From assembly GCA_001792895.1 (NCBI GenBank), contig MARA01000024.1, positions 310,001 through 374,000 on the forward strand: a stretch of 64,000 nucleotides of DNA, in the 5' to 3' direction. The DNA is from Lentinus brumalis. Taxonomy: Eukaryota > Basidiomycota > Agaricomycetes > Polyporales > Polyporaceae. Positions 1 through 12,229 of this stretch are shown here, one piece after another (position 1 is the first letter of the stretch; each line of letters begins with the position of its first letter). The notes beneath the pieces are model-generated. The model saw only the letters and a program-made list of their open reading frames with translations. It was not told the origin of the DNA and ran no database searches. The position numbers and the translations under genes are program-made.

Positions 1-230
1 CAGCCGGTGGCCAAACGAAGACTCATACTGCCTCGACATGAGACTCAGCGGTCGAATTTACGAGCGATTCCTCGCAGACAACTTGGTCACCACCCGGAAA
101 CCGGTATGTACATCATCAGAAACATGTGGCAGTGGTATCGTGCTTAGATATGCTACCGCTCGCTACACAGTGCATACTAGCACGGCGTCACTTCCCCGTC
201 TCTCCGTGCTCTAGAGTCTATATGGTCTGA
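1..230 (+). CDS. 3' end of an unidentified gene (partial)
   Basis: An open frame enters from the left edge and runs to position 103, where it meets a GTATGT donor. A matching CACAG acceptor ends at 170, and the same frame then continues to a TGA at 228-230. The visible peptide includes MRLSGRIYERFLADN and a short basic tail. The splice phases agree (phase 0 on both sides), which is the main support. I do not recognise a domain in so short a piece. It could be the last two exons of a gene lying outside the window. Confidence 0.35.
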
Positions 231-956
231 CTTCCTGGCCGATCGGCCCATAGGCTTCCCGAGGCGGTTCCTAGTTTTTTGGTCTTCACGCGTCGCATGC
301 TGGAAATCTGCAGAACGAATTATCGAGCCGTCTTGTCTTCATGCCTGACAACTTCGCCGTCTTCCCGGTCAATCACGTCTTGCCTATCTGCAACTTCGAG
401 CCCCAACTGCAGATTGGGACGTCTATGAACATATTGGGCACCCAGCGAGATATTCTGGTAGCAGTCGATGGCCCAGGCATCTCTATGGGGCTCGTGTCCG
501 CAACTCCGGGCGAGTTGTATATTGGCTTGGCACTGCGATATGGTTGAAATTTTGAAACCCAACCATGTGTCAGAATGTATGTTGCTAGCGATGCATTCAG
601 GATTGATGTATGTATGTTCCACTTTCCGAAGCGGTGACCGTATTGGACTCCGTCTCGGCCGGTTCACCGTTAGGTGGCCCAAAGCCTGTTAACGATTTTT
701 CCCGCCGACGGGGCGTTCGTCGGGATGCCTCGGTGGGATCCCATGTGTACAGGTGCGTACCACGCAAGGCGCAATGCCAAAGGACCATCTGTCATCCATC
801 CAAGCAGTTTGAAACCTCCCGTAAATTCACAGCGATCCAGGGTGAAGCGCAGGAGCATAAGAAACAACTGAAAGCACTGAATACAGGACAGCCCATATAG
901 TCTACACGGTAGCGCTACATACCGATACGCCGAAACACCGATACATGCATTTACGC
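231..956. other. Intergenic, no gene seen
   Basis: Short frames on both strands lack splice-consistent continuations or recognisable domains. This stretch lies between the 3' ends of the partial left-edge gene and NMD3, so it is probably a shared 3' region. Confidence 0.5.
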
Positions 957-2744
957 TCATGATTCCTCCAGAGTCATCTCGTCGAAATCCTCTAGTAGCT
1001 CGTCGAGCTTCACATCTGGGAAGTCGGGTTCCTCCTCTTCGTCGTCGGTGGCCTCCGTCGCCTCCGGTGCGGCAGCGGCAGCAGTAGCAGCAGCACCCGC
1101 CTCGTCCACGTCCATGTCGTACTGGCCCTTCCGTCTCGTCTTCCCGCCTGCCAGCCCCGAGCCCGCCTTGTGGTCCTGCGCCCGGTACATATTCACCGCC
1201 CCGCGCATCTCCTCGTCCTCCTCCAGCTCCCGCAAGAACAGCTCGTAATCCTCCTCCACCTTTTTCTGGTCGCGCCCACCCATCCGCCCGACAACCCCCG
1301 GCCCGCCCCCGTCTCGCCCTCCTCGCCCGCCTCCTTCGCGATACTCCGCAGCTTCCACGCGCGCGGCTTGTTCTTCTTGCGCCGGTTCGGGTACGCCTTC
1401 CTCACCAGGACGATATCCGGCACCCGATGCGACGGCAGGTTCGCAAAGTCGTCCGAGTTGAAGTTCGCATTCGTCAAAAAGTACCCCATCACCGCGTCTC
1501 CCGGCTGCAGGATCCCCCCGAGATGCGTCCGCGTGTGGAAAATCTGCGCCCCGCCCATCGACTCAAAGTCCATCTCGTCCTCGCCCCCGCCGCCTGCTCC
1601 GTGCGACCTGAACGCGCCCGAGAGCGCGACCTGTGCGTCCGCGAGCACCCACTTGCCGCGCGTCTGCCCTGACGGCTCGACGTCGAGCACCGTGAACTCC
1701 CTGAGGTCCGTAATGCTCGCGAGCGACTCGAACGGCGCGCGCCAGTACACCGGCGCTGTGATCTCGCACGACTGGAGCGTCGCGGGGTCGAGGAAGTGGA
1801 GGGAGTTGCCGACGCGGACGCAGATCGTAAGGGGCGAGATGCCACTCAGTTGTCGCGCGAGCTTCGGTGGGATGCAGACGAGGTCGTCTTTGCATATCGG
1901 TGTGATCTCGACCGAGTAGGTATACTTGAAGTTCGCGGTATTTGTATGTGTGTCGGAGGACAGAAGCTGCTCTGAAGCTTTTGATCTGTCGTTCATCCGT
2001 GTGAGAGGTGACGCCGCGCTCGACAGACTGGGAGAACTGAGAGACATACCGTACGGGGACAACACCTGCCAGAAATTCCACCATCTTTTGCGCATGGCTG
2101 CGCGAGCTGTAGAAGAAGTCAAGCCCATCCCGGACCTCCTTGACCGAGATGGTATCCTTTTGCGCGCCGTGCTTGAGGATGAGCTGCTCGAGGAAAAGGA
2201 ACGTCCGCTTATGGGGGACCTTCTGCCGGACCTGCACCAACGCTTTCCATGTATTCTTGGCGGCGAGCTTCGCGCAATCTGGGCACTGGCCGTGCTGGAC
2301 GAGGTACTCGATCTCGAAGACTTGCTCGAGGATGGTCGAGGTGAGAACCTCCTTCTGGATCGTGAGGGAGACTCGGAGGCGTTTTGAATGGGGCTCGGTC
2401 CAGATGAAGTGGGCCTCGGTGAGGCGGACCCTGTTGAGGCCCTTGAGCTTTTTGAGACACAGCGCAAGGAGTTCCTGAGACTCGGGCTGCGCGATCATCC
2501 AACTGCTGGGCGGGGACAGGAAGCGTTCACAGTTCCGGCAGAATGAGATGGAAGCTGCTGTATGTGAGCACCGTTCGACCGATCGCTCGTTGATTGCGTA
2601 CATACCTTGCTTGGGTATTCCTTCCGTGATATCGACCGTGTTCCGGAGGCATGCGACACAGAGGTTGGCCGAGTTCGGGACTATGGGCGTACCACAGTCT
2701 GCGCAGAGCACCCGATGCACCGCGGGCGCGGGTACGAATTCCAT
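957..2744 (-). CDS. NMD3: 60S ribosomal subunit export adaptor NMD3
   Basis: NMD3 bridges the pre-60S subunit to the Crm1 export receptor. The N-terminus has the paired CxxC zinc motifs of the family (LCADCGTPI, LCVACLRN, FCRNCERF, CPDCAKLA). The middle holds the SVEITPICKDDLVCIP block, and the C-terminus is acidic (EDYELFLRELEEDEEMRG). Exons: 2744-2606, 2554-2050 and 1985-957, with introns of 51 and 64 bp. One frame break lies at a run of five C on the plus strand (1295-1299). A sixth base would join the basic RNRRKKNKPRAWKLR region to the acidic tail in frame. NMD3 is essential in yeast, so a base-call error is likelier than a dead gene. The start is the first ATG, immediately before conserved sequence. 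Confidence 0.93.
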
Positions 2745-2911
2745 GTGAGCTGGCGGGTGTTGGACGGTGCTGGTGGTGGTCGTAACAAAAGAAAAGAGTA
2801 GTCAGACGTTAAACAGAGCTGAGACGAATGTCCGATGCTGACTGAAAATGCGAGATCTAATCTTATCTCTGTAGCCCCGAGTCCGAGACAGTCGGAAAGA
2901 CGCGAGTCCGA

Positions 2912-2962
2912 CCTCCTCCTCCTCCTCCTCCTCCTCCTCCTCCTCCTCCTCCTCCTCCTCCC
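2912..2962. repeat. (TCC)n microsatellite
   Basis: About 16 near-perfect TCC triplets lie in the 225-bp gap between the divergent NMD3 and CHY-zinc-finger start codons, just upstream of the latter's ATG. A polypyrimidine tract in a shared promoter may affect transcription start choice; that role is inference. Confidence 0.9.
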
Positions 2963-2968
2963 CCTCCC

Positions 2969-3509
2969 ATGTGGTGAGTCGGCAGAGAGTCCCTGGTTCG
3001 AACGCACTCAACGTCGTTTTCGCCAGCAAACACATCCTCAACGCCCAAGTCGCCATCCGCGCCCCGTGCTGCAAGCAATGGTATGACTGCGCCGAGTGCC
3101 ACGCCGAGTCGCAGTCCCATCCGCTCGCGAAGACGACCGAGATGGCCTTCCTCTGCAAGAAGTGCAAGAAGGCGTTCCGCAAGGACATGACCGAGTACGA
3201 CGAGAGCGACGAGTACTGCCCGCACTGCGACAACCACTACGTGAGTCCCATCTCTTCCCCTTCAACCTCTGCCCGCGCGAACGCGTCACCAGGTCATCGA
3301 GGCCAAGACACCTCAAGCAGTCCTCGCAGTGGAAGGAGAGGACGCTCGGGTAGATGCTCGGTGCGTAATGCCGCCGTACCATCTGTGCGCTGTACTCACG
3401 CTCAGCGTCACAATTCGTTCGTCATCGCAGCATGCTCAAGGACGAACGTACCAAGCAAAATCCTACACGATCTTTGTTCGCGATGGACTTTACAGACCGC
3501 ATAGGATGA
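2969..3509 (+). CDS. CHY-type zinc-finger protein (Hot13-like)
   Basis: Four exons (2969-2973, 3027-3240, 3293-3360, 3431-3509) give a 121-residue protein. The start is a mini-exon of five bases (ATG TG) that is easily missed; splicing then produces MCKHILNAQV. Zinc ligands are in CCKQWYDCAECH, CKKCKKAF and YCPHCDNH. The tail MLKDERTKQNP followed by the terminal DRIG is typical of the fungal family. Related yeast Hot13 acts in the mitochondrial intermembrane space, helping to keep small Tim proteins zinc-free. Introns are 53, 52 and 70 bp. The gene diverges from NMD3. Confidence 0.88.
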
Positions 3510-3952
3510 CTCTTCTTTTCCGTTACCCCTCCTATAGTCGGTGCGTCCGCGCCGATCAGGTTCTCACTCGATCACTCATACCCTTCGCCTCTGCTACATA
3601 GTTACTCTTCGACAATTATTCCGTCTCGCTAGAAGTTGTATCACCGACTTCTGCGTCCGTGAGTGTACAACACCTAATGCTATTGACCTTGCATTGTGCT
3701 CAGCGATCATCGAATGACCGCCGTCACTGCCCGTGCGCCGTCCCCACGGCTCAATCATAACTCTGCTGTGTCGTTCAGTTGAACAGGTGCATTGTATTCC
3801 GATGCGCTGTGCGATTGGAAATGGATTCAGTCGGTCTGCTGCAGTGAGTCTATTGTCTCCAGCCCCGTAGGTGTCCCAAGGATCAATACCTATTGAATAT
3901 CGTGGTCTTCGACATCTCCTGATTCTACAGCTTGTTGCTCCTGGCTCTTACC
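3510..3952. other. Convergent 3' intergenic region
   Basis: This lies between the stop of the CHY zinc-finger gene and the stop of the minus-strand NTPase gene. I see no coding signal. It should hold both 3' UTRs and polyadenylation sites. Confidence 0.5.
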
Positions 3953-6900
3953 CTATCTATCTTGCTCGTGCCCGTCCTCGCTGCCGCTGTCCTCCTCGCC
4001 CTCGTCCTCGTCCTCGTCCTCGCTGTCACTGCCCTCCTCGCCCTCACGATCCTTCGCACGCGCGCTTCCACCGTCATCCGGCCCGTAGTCCACCCAGTTC
4101 TCCATATAGTCCGCCTCAACCGAAGCCAGAGGCTGCATCTGCCTGATCGTCGCTCCCACCCACTGAGCGTCATAGTCTGGGCTGACCACGTCTCGCCCGC
4201 GCCGCATAACCGACAGGATCGTCTCAATACTCCTCTCCTCGTCCCCTCTCTGTATCACTCCAAAACTCTTCCTGCTCGCGCCAGAGAACCAGAGATCGTA
4301 CGCCGTGAAGCCGGGCTTCTTTGGAGGCCGCGACTCGGATCGTTTCGGTTGCTTCCGTACTGACACTGAGGACTGCTCCGATGGCGCCGCGAGCGCGAAG
4401 ACCATGCGTATGATCGGCATCGGCTTCTCCACGCCTTCGGGGAAGAAAGGACGTTCACCGCTGCGGGGATCTATGCAGGCAAAGAGGGGTGCGTGCAGCT
4501 TGCGCCCAAAGCGGCTACTATTGCTCACCCGGATGAAGATGGCCCTTCTCCAGCTTGTCGCCCATGAGCACAGGGATAACAAGACCAAAGTCGTCCTGGC
4601 CGTCGGCGCAAACGAAGGCGGCCCCACGCGTAAGGGCGAGCAACAGCATCTCTTGACTGACGGCCTCGAAGCTGACGACCTTGACGTAGTGGTTGAAGTA
4701 TGTCCAGCCCTCCGCGAACGCATCCCTCAACAGCGTGTTCTCCTCACCCTCGAGATGCGCCGCCGGGAGACCGTCCAAGCATCCCTCGTGGTACTCCTTG
4801 GGGATGAGCGCTCGCAAGAACTCCACCACGGCCGTGATGCGGCCAGCCCCATCCTCGCCCAAATCCATTGAGCGACCGGTACGCCCGGTATATAGCGACG
4901 CCGCACGGTCCCGCGCGTCCAGGGTGATCATCGCGCCGAGCATCTCCCCACGCATCCCGACGTCCACCTGCATCCTCCACACCTGTTCGGCGAGCACCCC
5001 GTAGACATCGAAGCGACCTCCGGGCCCAGCAGCGGCCGTGCCCCGACACCACCGATGTGAAATCGAGTACGAGCAGGAAGCCTCAGCGAGCAACGGCTCG
5101 GATGCGCTGGCAGTAACCGCCCCGCGAATCCTTCACCGGCGTGGAGCAGGAGTCGAAGGTGTGCGGAAACCAGCGTCCATTCGTCCTCCACAGGTGTGAG
5201 AGAGCACGCCCGGAAACCGAACGGGAGCCGTACGGCGATTAGAGCCAGCTTCTGGACATCCGACAGCACCTTGTTCCACGGCCCCTCTCCCTGATGCAGG
5301 CCTAGCAATCTGCGAAGGGCGTAGGCAACGACCTGCCGCTGGAACTCGAGAGACCCTCGGTTATACATGGCCGCAAAACTACGTCGACCACAATCAGCGA
5401 GGGCCGACATCGGTGGAGTGTAACTTACTCACAGCGGACGGCCCAGATGTGCCATGTGATGTGTCGATGCAGCCCGCCCCAGCGTCCACGGATCCTCCGA
5501 ACTGAGTGGAAAGCGCTCTGCCAGGACATCGAGCGGCATGGCGACAATCGGTGCATGCGTAGGATAAACCCATGGGGCGAGGCGGCTGGAGCTGCTTTGC
5601 CCAAGTAGCGGGGCGAATGGCTCAAGCTCAACCTTGCCCACCGTTGAGACGAACAGCGTGAAGATCGGCAGCCCGACAAAAATGCTACAAGCGCGTCGCA
5701 GCTCCTCAAATCGGGTCCATATGTAGATCCCCGGTCGGTTTCGGACGTCGTGAGCTCGTGGGCCTCGTCGAAGCACAAGATGACAAGGGGCTCCCGGAAG
5801 CCCTCCACGTCGTCAACGTGGGCATAGAGCAATTCAAGGAATGCCTTTGCGGCGTCGTAGACGGTCTCGATATGATCACTTGCGCCGTCCTCGGCTGGAA
5901 CCTATCAACATGGCAGAGCAGGGTCAGCGAAAAGGACCAACTCACCTTGCACCGCGACCTCGCGGGTTAAACGTCTGTTCCTGAGCGGAAGTACATTGCA
6001 TGTCTCGAAGATCTGGTCAATTGTCAAACAACCGCCGCGCGGACTTCACTGTGAACATCAGCTCACACATTTTGCCCTCTTCTGCACGTCGCCGTAGAAA
6101 CGCTTGCGGAATTCGCCATGTTGTCCATACTTCATGTCCTTGTTCATCTCGTCCCTGAACATCCTGGCTATCTCCTTGACTCGATCGGGACCTTGTACCC
6201 ATGCAGTCAGTCAGTAAAGGTCACGCAAGCAAAGTAACACGTAACACATACCACACGGGCTCCTAACCCGGGGCAAGATCGTGTCTTGCAGCACCGTGCG
6301 CGCCTCATGAAACGTCGCGTACAACCAAGCCTGGACTGCCTTCTGAAAGGAGTCCCGTGAGACGTGTACGTGTTGAAGCAGCCAGTTTGCACAATCCAAA
6401 TCCTGCGGGGGGTACGCTGATCGCGGTTATCAGCAGCAGTACACAAGCACGGTCCCAACGACCCGCCGTTGCAAAGGTGACGCACCATGTCCTGCCGTAA
6501 CACCAACGCGCACGGGGATGCAGAACACCTCCTTCGCGAGCTCGTCGACCGCACGCGACTTGCCCGTGCCCGAAGACTGAGTGAACGCCGCAAAGTGTGC
6601 ATACGGTTGTCCCCACGACCGCATCCTGCGTCCCATCGTCTCGAACAGCACTTTTGCTGCAGTTCCGACGTACTCGGCATTCCACGCCTTCTCGGCCGCT
6701 GGAGGGACACGACGGTGAGCGATGCAAAAGCGGTGCAAGGCAGTGACGGACCCCCAATGTCAGGAGGGACATACTGGGTCCCCGGGTTAGCCACTGGCTT
6801 CTTGTCAGCCCGGATAATGGCTGTGCACGTCCGCCACGTAAAAGTAAGTGAAACGAGTTGTACGACCACAAGTAACGAGACACCTGCGGTTATTCATGAT

Positions 6901-7284
6901 CTCCACCATCCTGCCCTCCTCCCGCCGCTTCGTCCAGCACTCCATGAACCGTTCGTCTCGGAGGATTGCGTCCAAGCGCTCCCCATTGACGTTATGCACA
7001 ATTGCTCCAGTGTGGTCGTGGAGGAAGTGTAACAAGGCTGGGACGGCGTATTCCGGCTGAATTGGCGTCTCCACGAGATGTCTGAGCATATCCTGCGGCA
7101 ACCGATCCACATCCGCTTGTGTATACTCAGGATACACAGTCCTCGCCTGGAACTCGGCGTCAGCGGGGCAAATGCTTGACGCTTGAAGGTAATCTCCTGA
7201 ACCGCGACGTGCCTTCTTGTTCTTCTGCGGTGTCTGCGGTGACTCGTCGCTCCCGTCTTCTGGCCTACTTGTCTTCGGAACCAT
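3953..7284 (-). CDS. P-loop NTPase, agaricomycete accessory family
   Basis: Multi-exon gene read from 7284 (MVPKTSRPEDG) down to a stop near 3953. Walker A is in TQSSGTGKSRAVDEL (about 6577-6533). A Walker B-like strand LVILCFDEAHEL lies near 5790. After it come IYIWTRFEELRRACSIFVGLP and a long C-terminal helical region ending in an acidic tail. The P-loop form SGTGKSR also occurs in NTPase modules of Crinkler-type proteins, as I recall, but no ubiquitin-like header is visible here. I could place several introns (about 6656-6604, 6498-6410 and 6250-6201) but not all. One junction near 4530 needs a base removed from a GGG run, and two others remain unresolved, so the gene may be decayed. The biological role is unknown. 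Confidence 0.6.
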
Positions 7285-7744
7285 AACAGCGGCCGTCGAC
7301 TGCGGAATTCGTGCACGCAAGGTGGATGGAGGAAGCGAGGAGCTCACAATTTCAGTGCTAGACGTCCGCTGCGGCGGTGGTGGCGTGAAAGAGAGCCAGT
7401 CCGACAGGAGGTGGCGGCCGCGGTGACACAACGCCAGCGGTATGGTTAACCGGTTAACCACACTGCCGGACCACTTCCGGTTCTCATGAAGACGATCGTC
7501 CTCTCGCGACACACCGACGCGGCCCAACAAAAGTACGCCTGACCACGCCTTGTGCCTTGTGCCTTGTGCTTTGTGCATACACAGCCGGGAAGAGGGCACA
7601 CACACAGCATGCATCGGTGCCCCCGCCCGAGAACACGAATCTCGATAGTAATACAGAATCACAACTCACCGTGCGGCTCTACAGCACCAACCGATCACCC
7701 AGTGTGAATTCCATCCCATCCGTACTAGCCCTCACGCGCACGTC

Positions 7745-7935
7745 CACCGCTCACCGTCCACATTCACCATCCACATTCACCGCTCACCTTCGCCGTCCAC
7801 CGTCCACCGTCCACGTCCCACCGTCCCACCGTCCCCATTCACCATCCACATTCACCGCTCACCTTCGCCGTCCACCGTCCACGTCCCACCGTCCCACCGT
7901 CCCACCGTCCCACCGTCCCCATCCACCGCTCACCA
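7745..7935. repeat. CACCGTCCAC-type tandem array
   Basis: Degenerate short units built from CACCGTCC and CATTCACC are repeated in direct orientation. A block of about 70-80 bp occurs twice with near identity. Confidence 0.75.
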
Positions 7936-8186
7936 CAATCACGACGCGACACATTCACCACAATCACGACACACGCAGCACGACACACGACGCACGCCCG
8001 CACGAACACCGCGATGTACACCAAAAACCCCACACACGATTTGCAAGTTTGCAAGGTTGCAACTGGATTCTGGAGTCTGGAGTCTGGAGTCTGGAGTCTG
8101 GAATACAATATCACAATATCTACATGTACAACCAACCCTCGAACCTCGAACCGGGGGACGGGAGCCACAGCCGCAGCCGAAGTCGG

Positions 8187-8250
8187 AGATGGGAACAGGA
8201 ACGGGAACGGGAATGGGAACGGGAACGGGAACGGGAACGGGAACGGGAGG
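8187..8250. repeat. GGGAAC hexamer array
   Basis: About ten GGGAAC/GGGAAT units in a row on the plus strand. The purine-rich strand bias is strong. Confidence 0.85.
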
Positions 8251-8559
8251 TGCAGGGGCAGAGGAGACAGAGGAGACGGAGGGGAGAGAAGAGAGAAGAC
8301 AATACCCAGCACGAACGGGCGAGCGAAAGCGTACTAGTACATCGCAGCAACAAACGGACCGAGCGCGTGAGTGGTGGGAGTGGTGAGAGTGGGAGCAACA
8401 CGAGCTCAAGGGCCAGAACAGTAAATGTAAATGTAAGCGTAAGCGTAGCGTAAGCGCAAAGTGCAAGTGCGAGCACAACTGTGTAAAGCCTCTGAGTGGT
8501 GGGTGGGGTGGAGACACGAGCAACACCAAAACGCAGGACGCACGCACGCACGCACGCGC

Positions 8560-10385
8560 TCACCGATCAACCTCCATCCTCGCACCCCCACCGCGCGCAC
8601 CCCGCGCCTCCTCCCCCTCCCGCGTCCCCTCCCCCTCCCGCCCCTCCCCTGCGCCGGCCCCTGCGCCGGCCCCTGCGTGTACTCCTTCGGGTCCGTCCCC
8701 GGCGGCGCAACCAGCACATGCGCCCGCGAATCCGTCGCCAGCAGCTCGTCCGAGCGCAATTTCCTGTCCAGTCCAGTGTCCATCAGCATCGCCCTCAATC
8801 CCCACCTCCCACCACAAAGAAAAAAAAACGCGACTCACGAGCCCCCCTCCCCCCCATCCCCCATCAAAACATCCACGCTCCCCTCCACCAGCGCCGCCCC
8901 AATCCTTCCCGACAGCGTCGCATTCACGCCCCCCACAATCCGCACCGCCAGCGTCCGCCCGTCCGCAGGCTGCCCGTCGAACTTCGCCACCGCCGCCTGC
9001 GCGTCCTTCTCGTGCTTGTACGTCAGCCGCACCACCGGCTCCGCGCCCGTGCTCTGCAGCACTGCGCTCGTGATCGCCCCGCACCGTTTGAAGATCGCCT
9101 GTGGGTGGGGGGGGTGTCAGTTGTGCGTCTCGAGTTACGAGTCACGGAGGAGGGTAGAAAGTGTGCAAGGTGTTAAGTACGACGGCCGAGCGCGCTGCGT
9201 CTCACAGTCGATCAGAGCTCTCTTGAGATGTCGGAGGACACCGCCATCACTGAACGTCGGCCGCCCGCGGCACGAAGCCCCGGGACGCGACACCACCGTG
9301 CGAGTAAGAAAGAACGCCGACGGTAAACGCAGCTCTACAAAGACACGCGCGACCAGCCAACCACCTCGTTGATCAGGGGCGGCCCAGGCGAGTACCGGGT
9401 GCCCACACGCCTCCACCCGCCCCCGCCCGCAAACGACTACAACCACAGCCAGGCAGGCGGGCGAGGTTGCGGACAGACAGACACACGCTCCTCCGCAGAA
9501 CCTGGGACGGCGACCCGCAGGTGGCAGACGCGCCCGGAGACCTGCCCGATGTTCTGCGTGGCAACGCCTGCTGTCACAGCTCCTCCCATGTGGACTCTGG
9601 ACGCGAGAGGCGGGCGGCGGACCCGAACTTGTGACTGTCGCATGAAAGCGGCGGGTGGAGGTGGCATAGACATAGACACGGAACCGGGAACGGCCACTGA
9701 GGAGAGACAAGGGGGTCGTACTCCACGAGCATCCCGCCACACGAAGCAAAGTAGAAAGGGAACATGCGACGAGGCGCGAAAGCCGAGGGCGAAATGGCGG
9801 TGGCTGTTGATACGCATCTTGACAGCCATCGCCACTGCGCCTGGGCAAGTTGAGTCGCATATAGCTGGTTGGCGTGCAGTACGTAGCCGCGTACACGTGC
9901 TGCAGGCAACGTCTTTTGGGTATAACCACCGCAGCAGCAGCGAGTGGCTGGGGGCGCACGTAGGCGACAAGGCAGGCGGCGGGATAGTTGCTTGGGGGAA
10001 GGGCGAGAGCAGAACGGAGGGAGCTCACCTCTACGTCGGCGGCGGTGGTGCCCTTTGCGAGGCCAGCGACCTGGACGACGTTGCCCCTGGAGCTGGCGCC
10101 CTTGATGGAGAGGCCCTTGTCGCCGAGGGCGTCGCGGAGGGCCCTGTCTGCGATGCCAAAGTTCATCTTGGGGACAGGCGGGGCGTTTGTGAGGCGAGCG
10201 GAGAGGGAGCGGTCCGAGATGAAGAGGTCGTGCTTCCATGTGCCCTCGACGTCGCCCTTTGGCGGGCGCGGGGCGGGGCGTGCATAGGGCTCCGACGTGT
10301 GCCCGCGCTTCGACTTGGACCGCACAGGGCCCACAGCGGGGGCAGCGCCGTTGGGCAGAGAGATCCGTTCGAGCAGAGACGCCAT
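8560..10385 (-). CDS. RRM protein, Aly/REF (Yra1)-like
   Basis: Exon 1 (10385-10029) encodes MASLLERISLPNG, a basic linker and RGNVVQVAGLAKGTTAADVE, the first strand and helix of an RRM. Exon 2 (9098 to about 8840) continues with AIFKRCGAITSAVL and ends the fold with GRTLAVRIVGG. A third exon starting near 8768 is rich in arginine and glycine. Aly/REF proteins load mRNA export factors onto transcripts and have this RRM-plus-RG layout. The first intron is 930 bp (10028-9099), far longer than others here. The C-terminus is uncertain: the GGGG-rich tail shifts frame, and a stop after RMEVDR at 8560 fits best if one G is missing. Confidence 0.7.
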
Positions 10386-10537
10386 CGCGAGCTGAGCAGA
10401 GACAGTCGCGGTCGCAGTGGTCGAGCAGGGCCCGTGTTTGGCCGTGTTTACGCGCACCTCGCTGTCCTCGGGCGCTCGCCTAGTTGGACGCTCACCGACG
10501 ACCGACACGACATCCACGACTCCGCACACGATTCACG

Positions 10538-11348
10538 ATGGGTGGCTCAGGTCCGTCCCTCGCTGTCCCCCGCATCGCTAGCTGACGTCGCCCAGGATGG
10601 CTCTTCCTCTTCTCCGTCCTCATGGCCGCCGGCCTGCTCTTCACCATGGTCTTCTTCGTACGTCCCCCCTCCCTCTTCCGCACTAGTCGCCAACGCCCGC
10701 ACAGATCATCATGTTCTCCGACCTCGAGTGCGACTACATCAACCCCATAGACCTCTGCAATAAGCTCAACCAGGTCCGTCCCTCCCCTCCCATCCTCGCA
10801 TCCCGCTCATGTCCCCGCAGTTCGTCCTCCCCGAAAACATCGCCCACGCCTTCCTCGCCCTCCTCTTCCTCCTCTCCGGTCAATGGATCGCCTTCCTCCT
10901 CAACGCCCCACTCCTCGTCTACAACGTAAACAAGTCCGTCTCCCGCCCGTCTCCCCTCCTCCACACACACCCGCTCATCCTCCCTCCCCCACAGAATCCG
11001 CAACAGCAACCACATGTACGACGCAACAGAGATCTTCCGCACCCTCCCAAACCACAAGAAAGAGTCCTTCATCAAGCTCGGCTTCTACCTCCTCAGCTTC
11101 TTCTACTACCTCTACAGGTTCGTCTCTTTCCCTCCCTCTCTTCCGTTCCTTCCATCCCGTGCTCTCCGTGCACCTGGCATCCGCGTCCGCTGGCACATCC
11201 CCCTCCTCCCCTCGTTCCTTACGTCACGCCTGCGCCCTCGCACGCGACGCGTGTCCTCCATTCTCTCTATCGCCCATCACATCACGCACACCCGCTGACA
11301 TTTCCCATTCCCAGGATGATCCTCGCCCTCATCCAAGAGAGCGAATGA
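10538..11348 (+). CDS. ERV14: ER cargo receptor ERV14 (cornichon family)
   Basis: Six exons (10538-10550, 10596-10657, 10705-10773, 10821-10933, 10995-11117, 11315-11348) sum to 414 bases, a 137-residue protein, which is the usual family length. The first hydrophobic segment is [20 protein letters not shown]. The lumenal block [17 protein letters not shown] is the cornichon signature, and it is followed by two more hydrophobic segments. The protein exports transmembrane cargo from the ER in COPII vesicles. All splice phases agree. Introns are 45-61 bp except the last (197 bp). Confidence 0.95.
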
Positions 11349-11574
11349 GCGCGTCCGCCGCCCCGCACGCGCCCGGTCTCGTCCCTCCTCTTGTCTACCT
11401 GTTTCCCGGTCTTCCTGTCTCTCTTCTCTGCCTCTGCCTCTGTCTCTCTGTCTCTCTCTCTCGCCCGTCCACCCTATCCACACTCGCCATCCCATCTCCC
11501 ATCTCCCACCAGCCGCAGTCCACGCCCCACCCTCGAACACTTCAGCGCACCTTTCGCTCAATCTCATCCCACCG

Positions 11575-11815
11575 CACCCCGTCCCATCTGCTCTTCCACC
11601 TCTCACCTCTCACATTCCGCCTCACATCCCACCTCCCACTCACCTCCCACCTCACCTGCCACCTCACCTCCCACCTCCCACCTTGCACCTCCCACTTGCT
11701 CACCTCTCACCTTCCACCTCACCTCCCAACCCACCTCCCACCTCTCACTCCACCTCCCACCTCCCAAACCCACCTCCCACCTCCCACCTCACCTCTCACT
11801 CCAACCCAACCCCAC
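11575..11815. repeat. CACCTCCCAC polypyrimidine array
   Basis: Degenerate tandem units of CACCTCCCAC / CACCTCTCAC on the plus strand, almost without G. Confidence 0.85.
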
Positions 11816-12229
11816 CCAAACCCCGCTCCACACACATCCGTCCGGCACAAAATCTACTCCAGTCACTGTCACTGTCACTTCCGCACCCTCGCCGTCCACA
11901 CAGAGTGGTGTCTGCAGACCGCGCACCCAAGACGACGGAGACGCGCATGGCGGGCGAGCGAGCGGACGGGCGGCGGGCGAGCGGACGGCGGGGCGGGCGA
12001 GCGGACGGCGGGGCGGGGCGGGGTGAAGAGGGCCGGTGGACTACGGGTTGGGCGGAGGGCAGAACGGGCGGGGCGGGGCAGGGCGGGGCGGGGCGGGGCG
12101 GGCAGAACGGGCGGGGCGGGCCACCGAACGGGGGCAGCAGTACCCCACCTCGGGGCGTACGGCGACTCGGACTTTGCGCTCGGGTTCAGTGCTCGGTGCT
12201 CGGGCGGAGCGGATGGAAACAGACGGACG

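Larger units (their letters stand above)
7285..8559. other. Repeat-rich intergenic region
   Basis: No convincing gene. It holds CACCGTCCAC-like tandem blocks (about 7745-7935), a CTGGAGT heptamer array (8064-8103), a GGGAAC hexamer array (8187-8250) and short TAAGCG/TAAATG arrays near 8420-8460. Open frames here are by-products of the repeats. Confidence 0.6.

Noticed and set aside
2681..3237. Minus-strand frames with poly-Arg, poly-Glu or poly-Gly
   Set aside because: They read the (TCC)n microsatellite and the antisense of the CHY zinc-finger exons.
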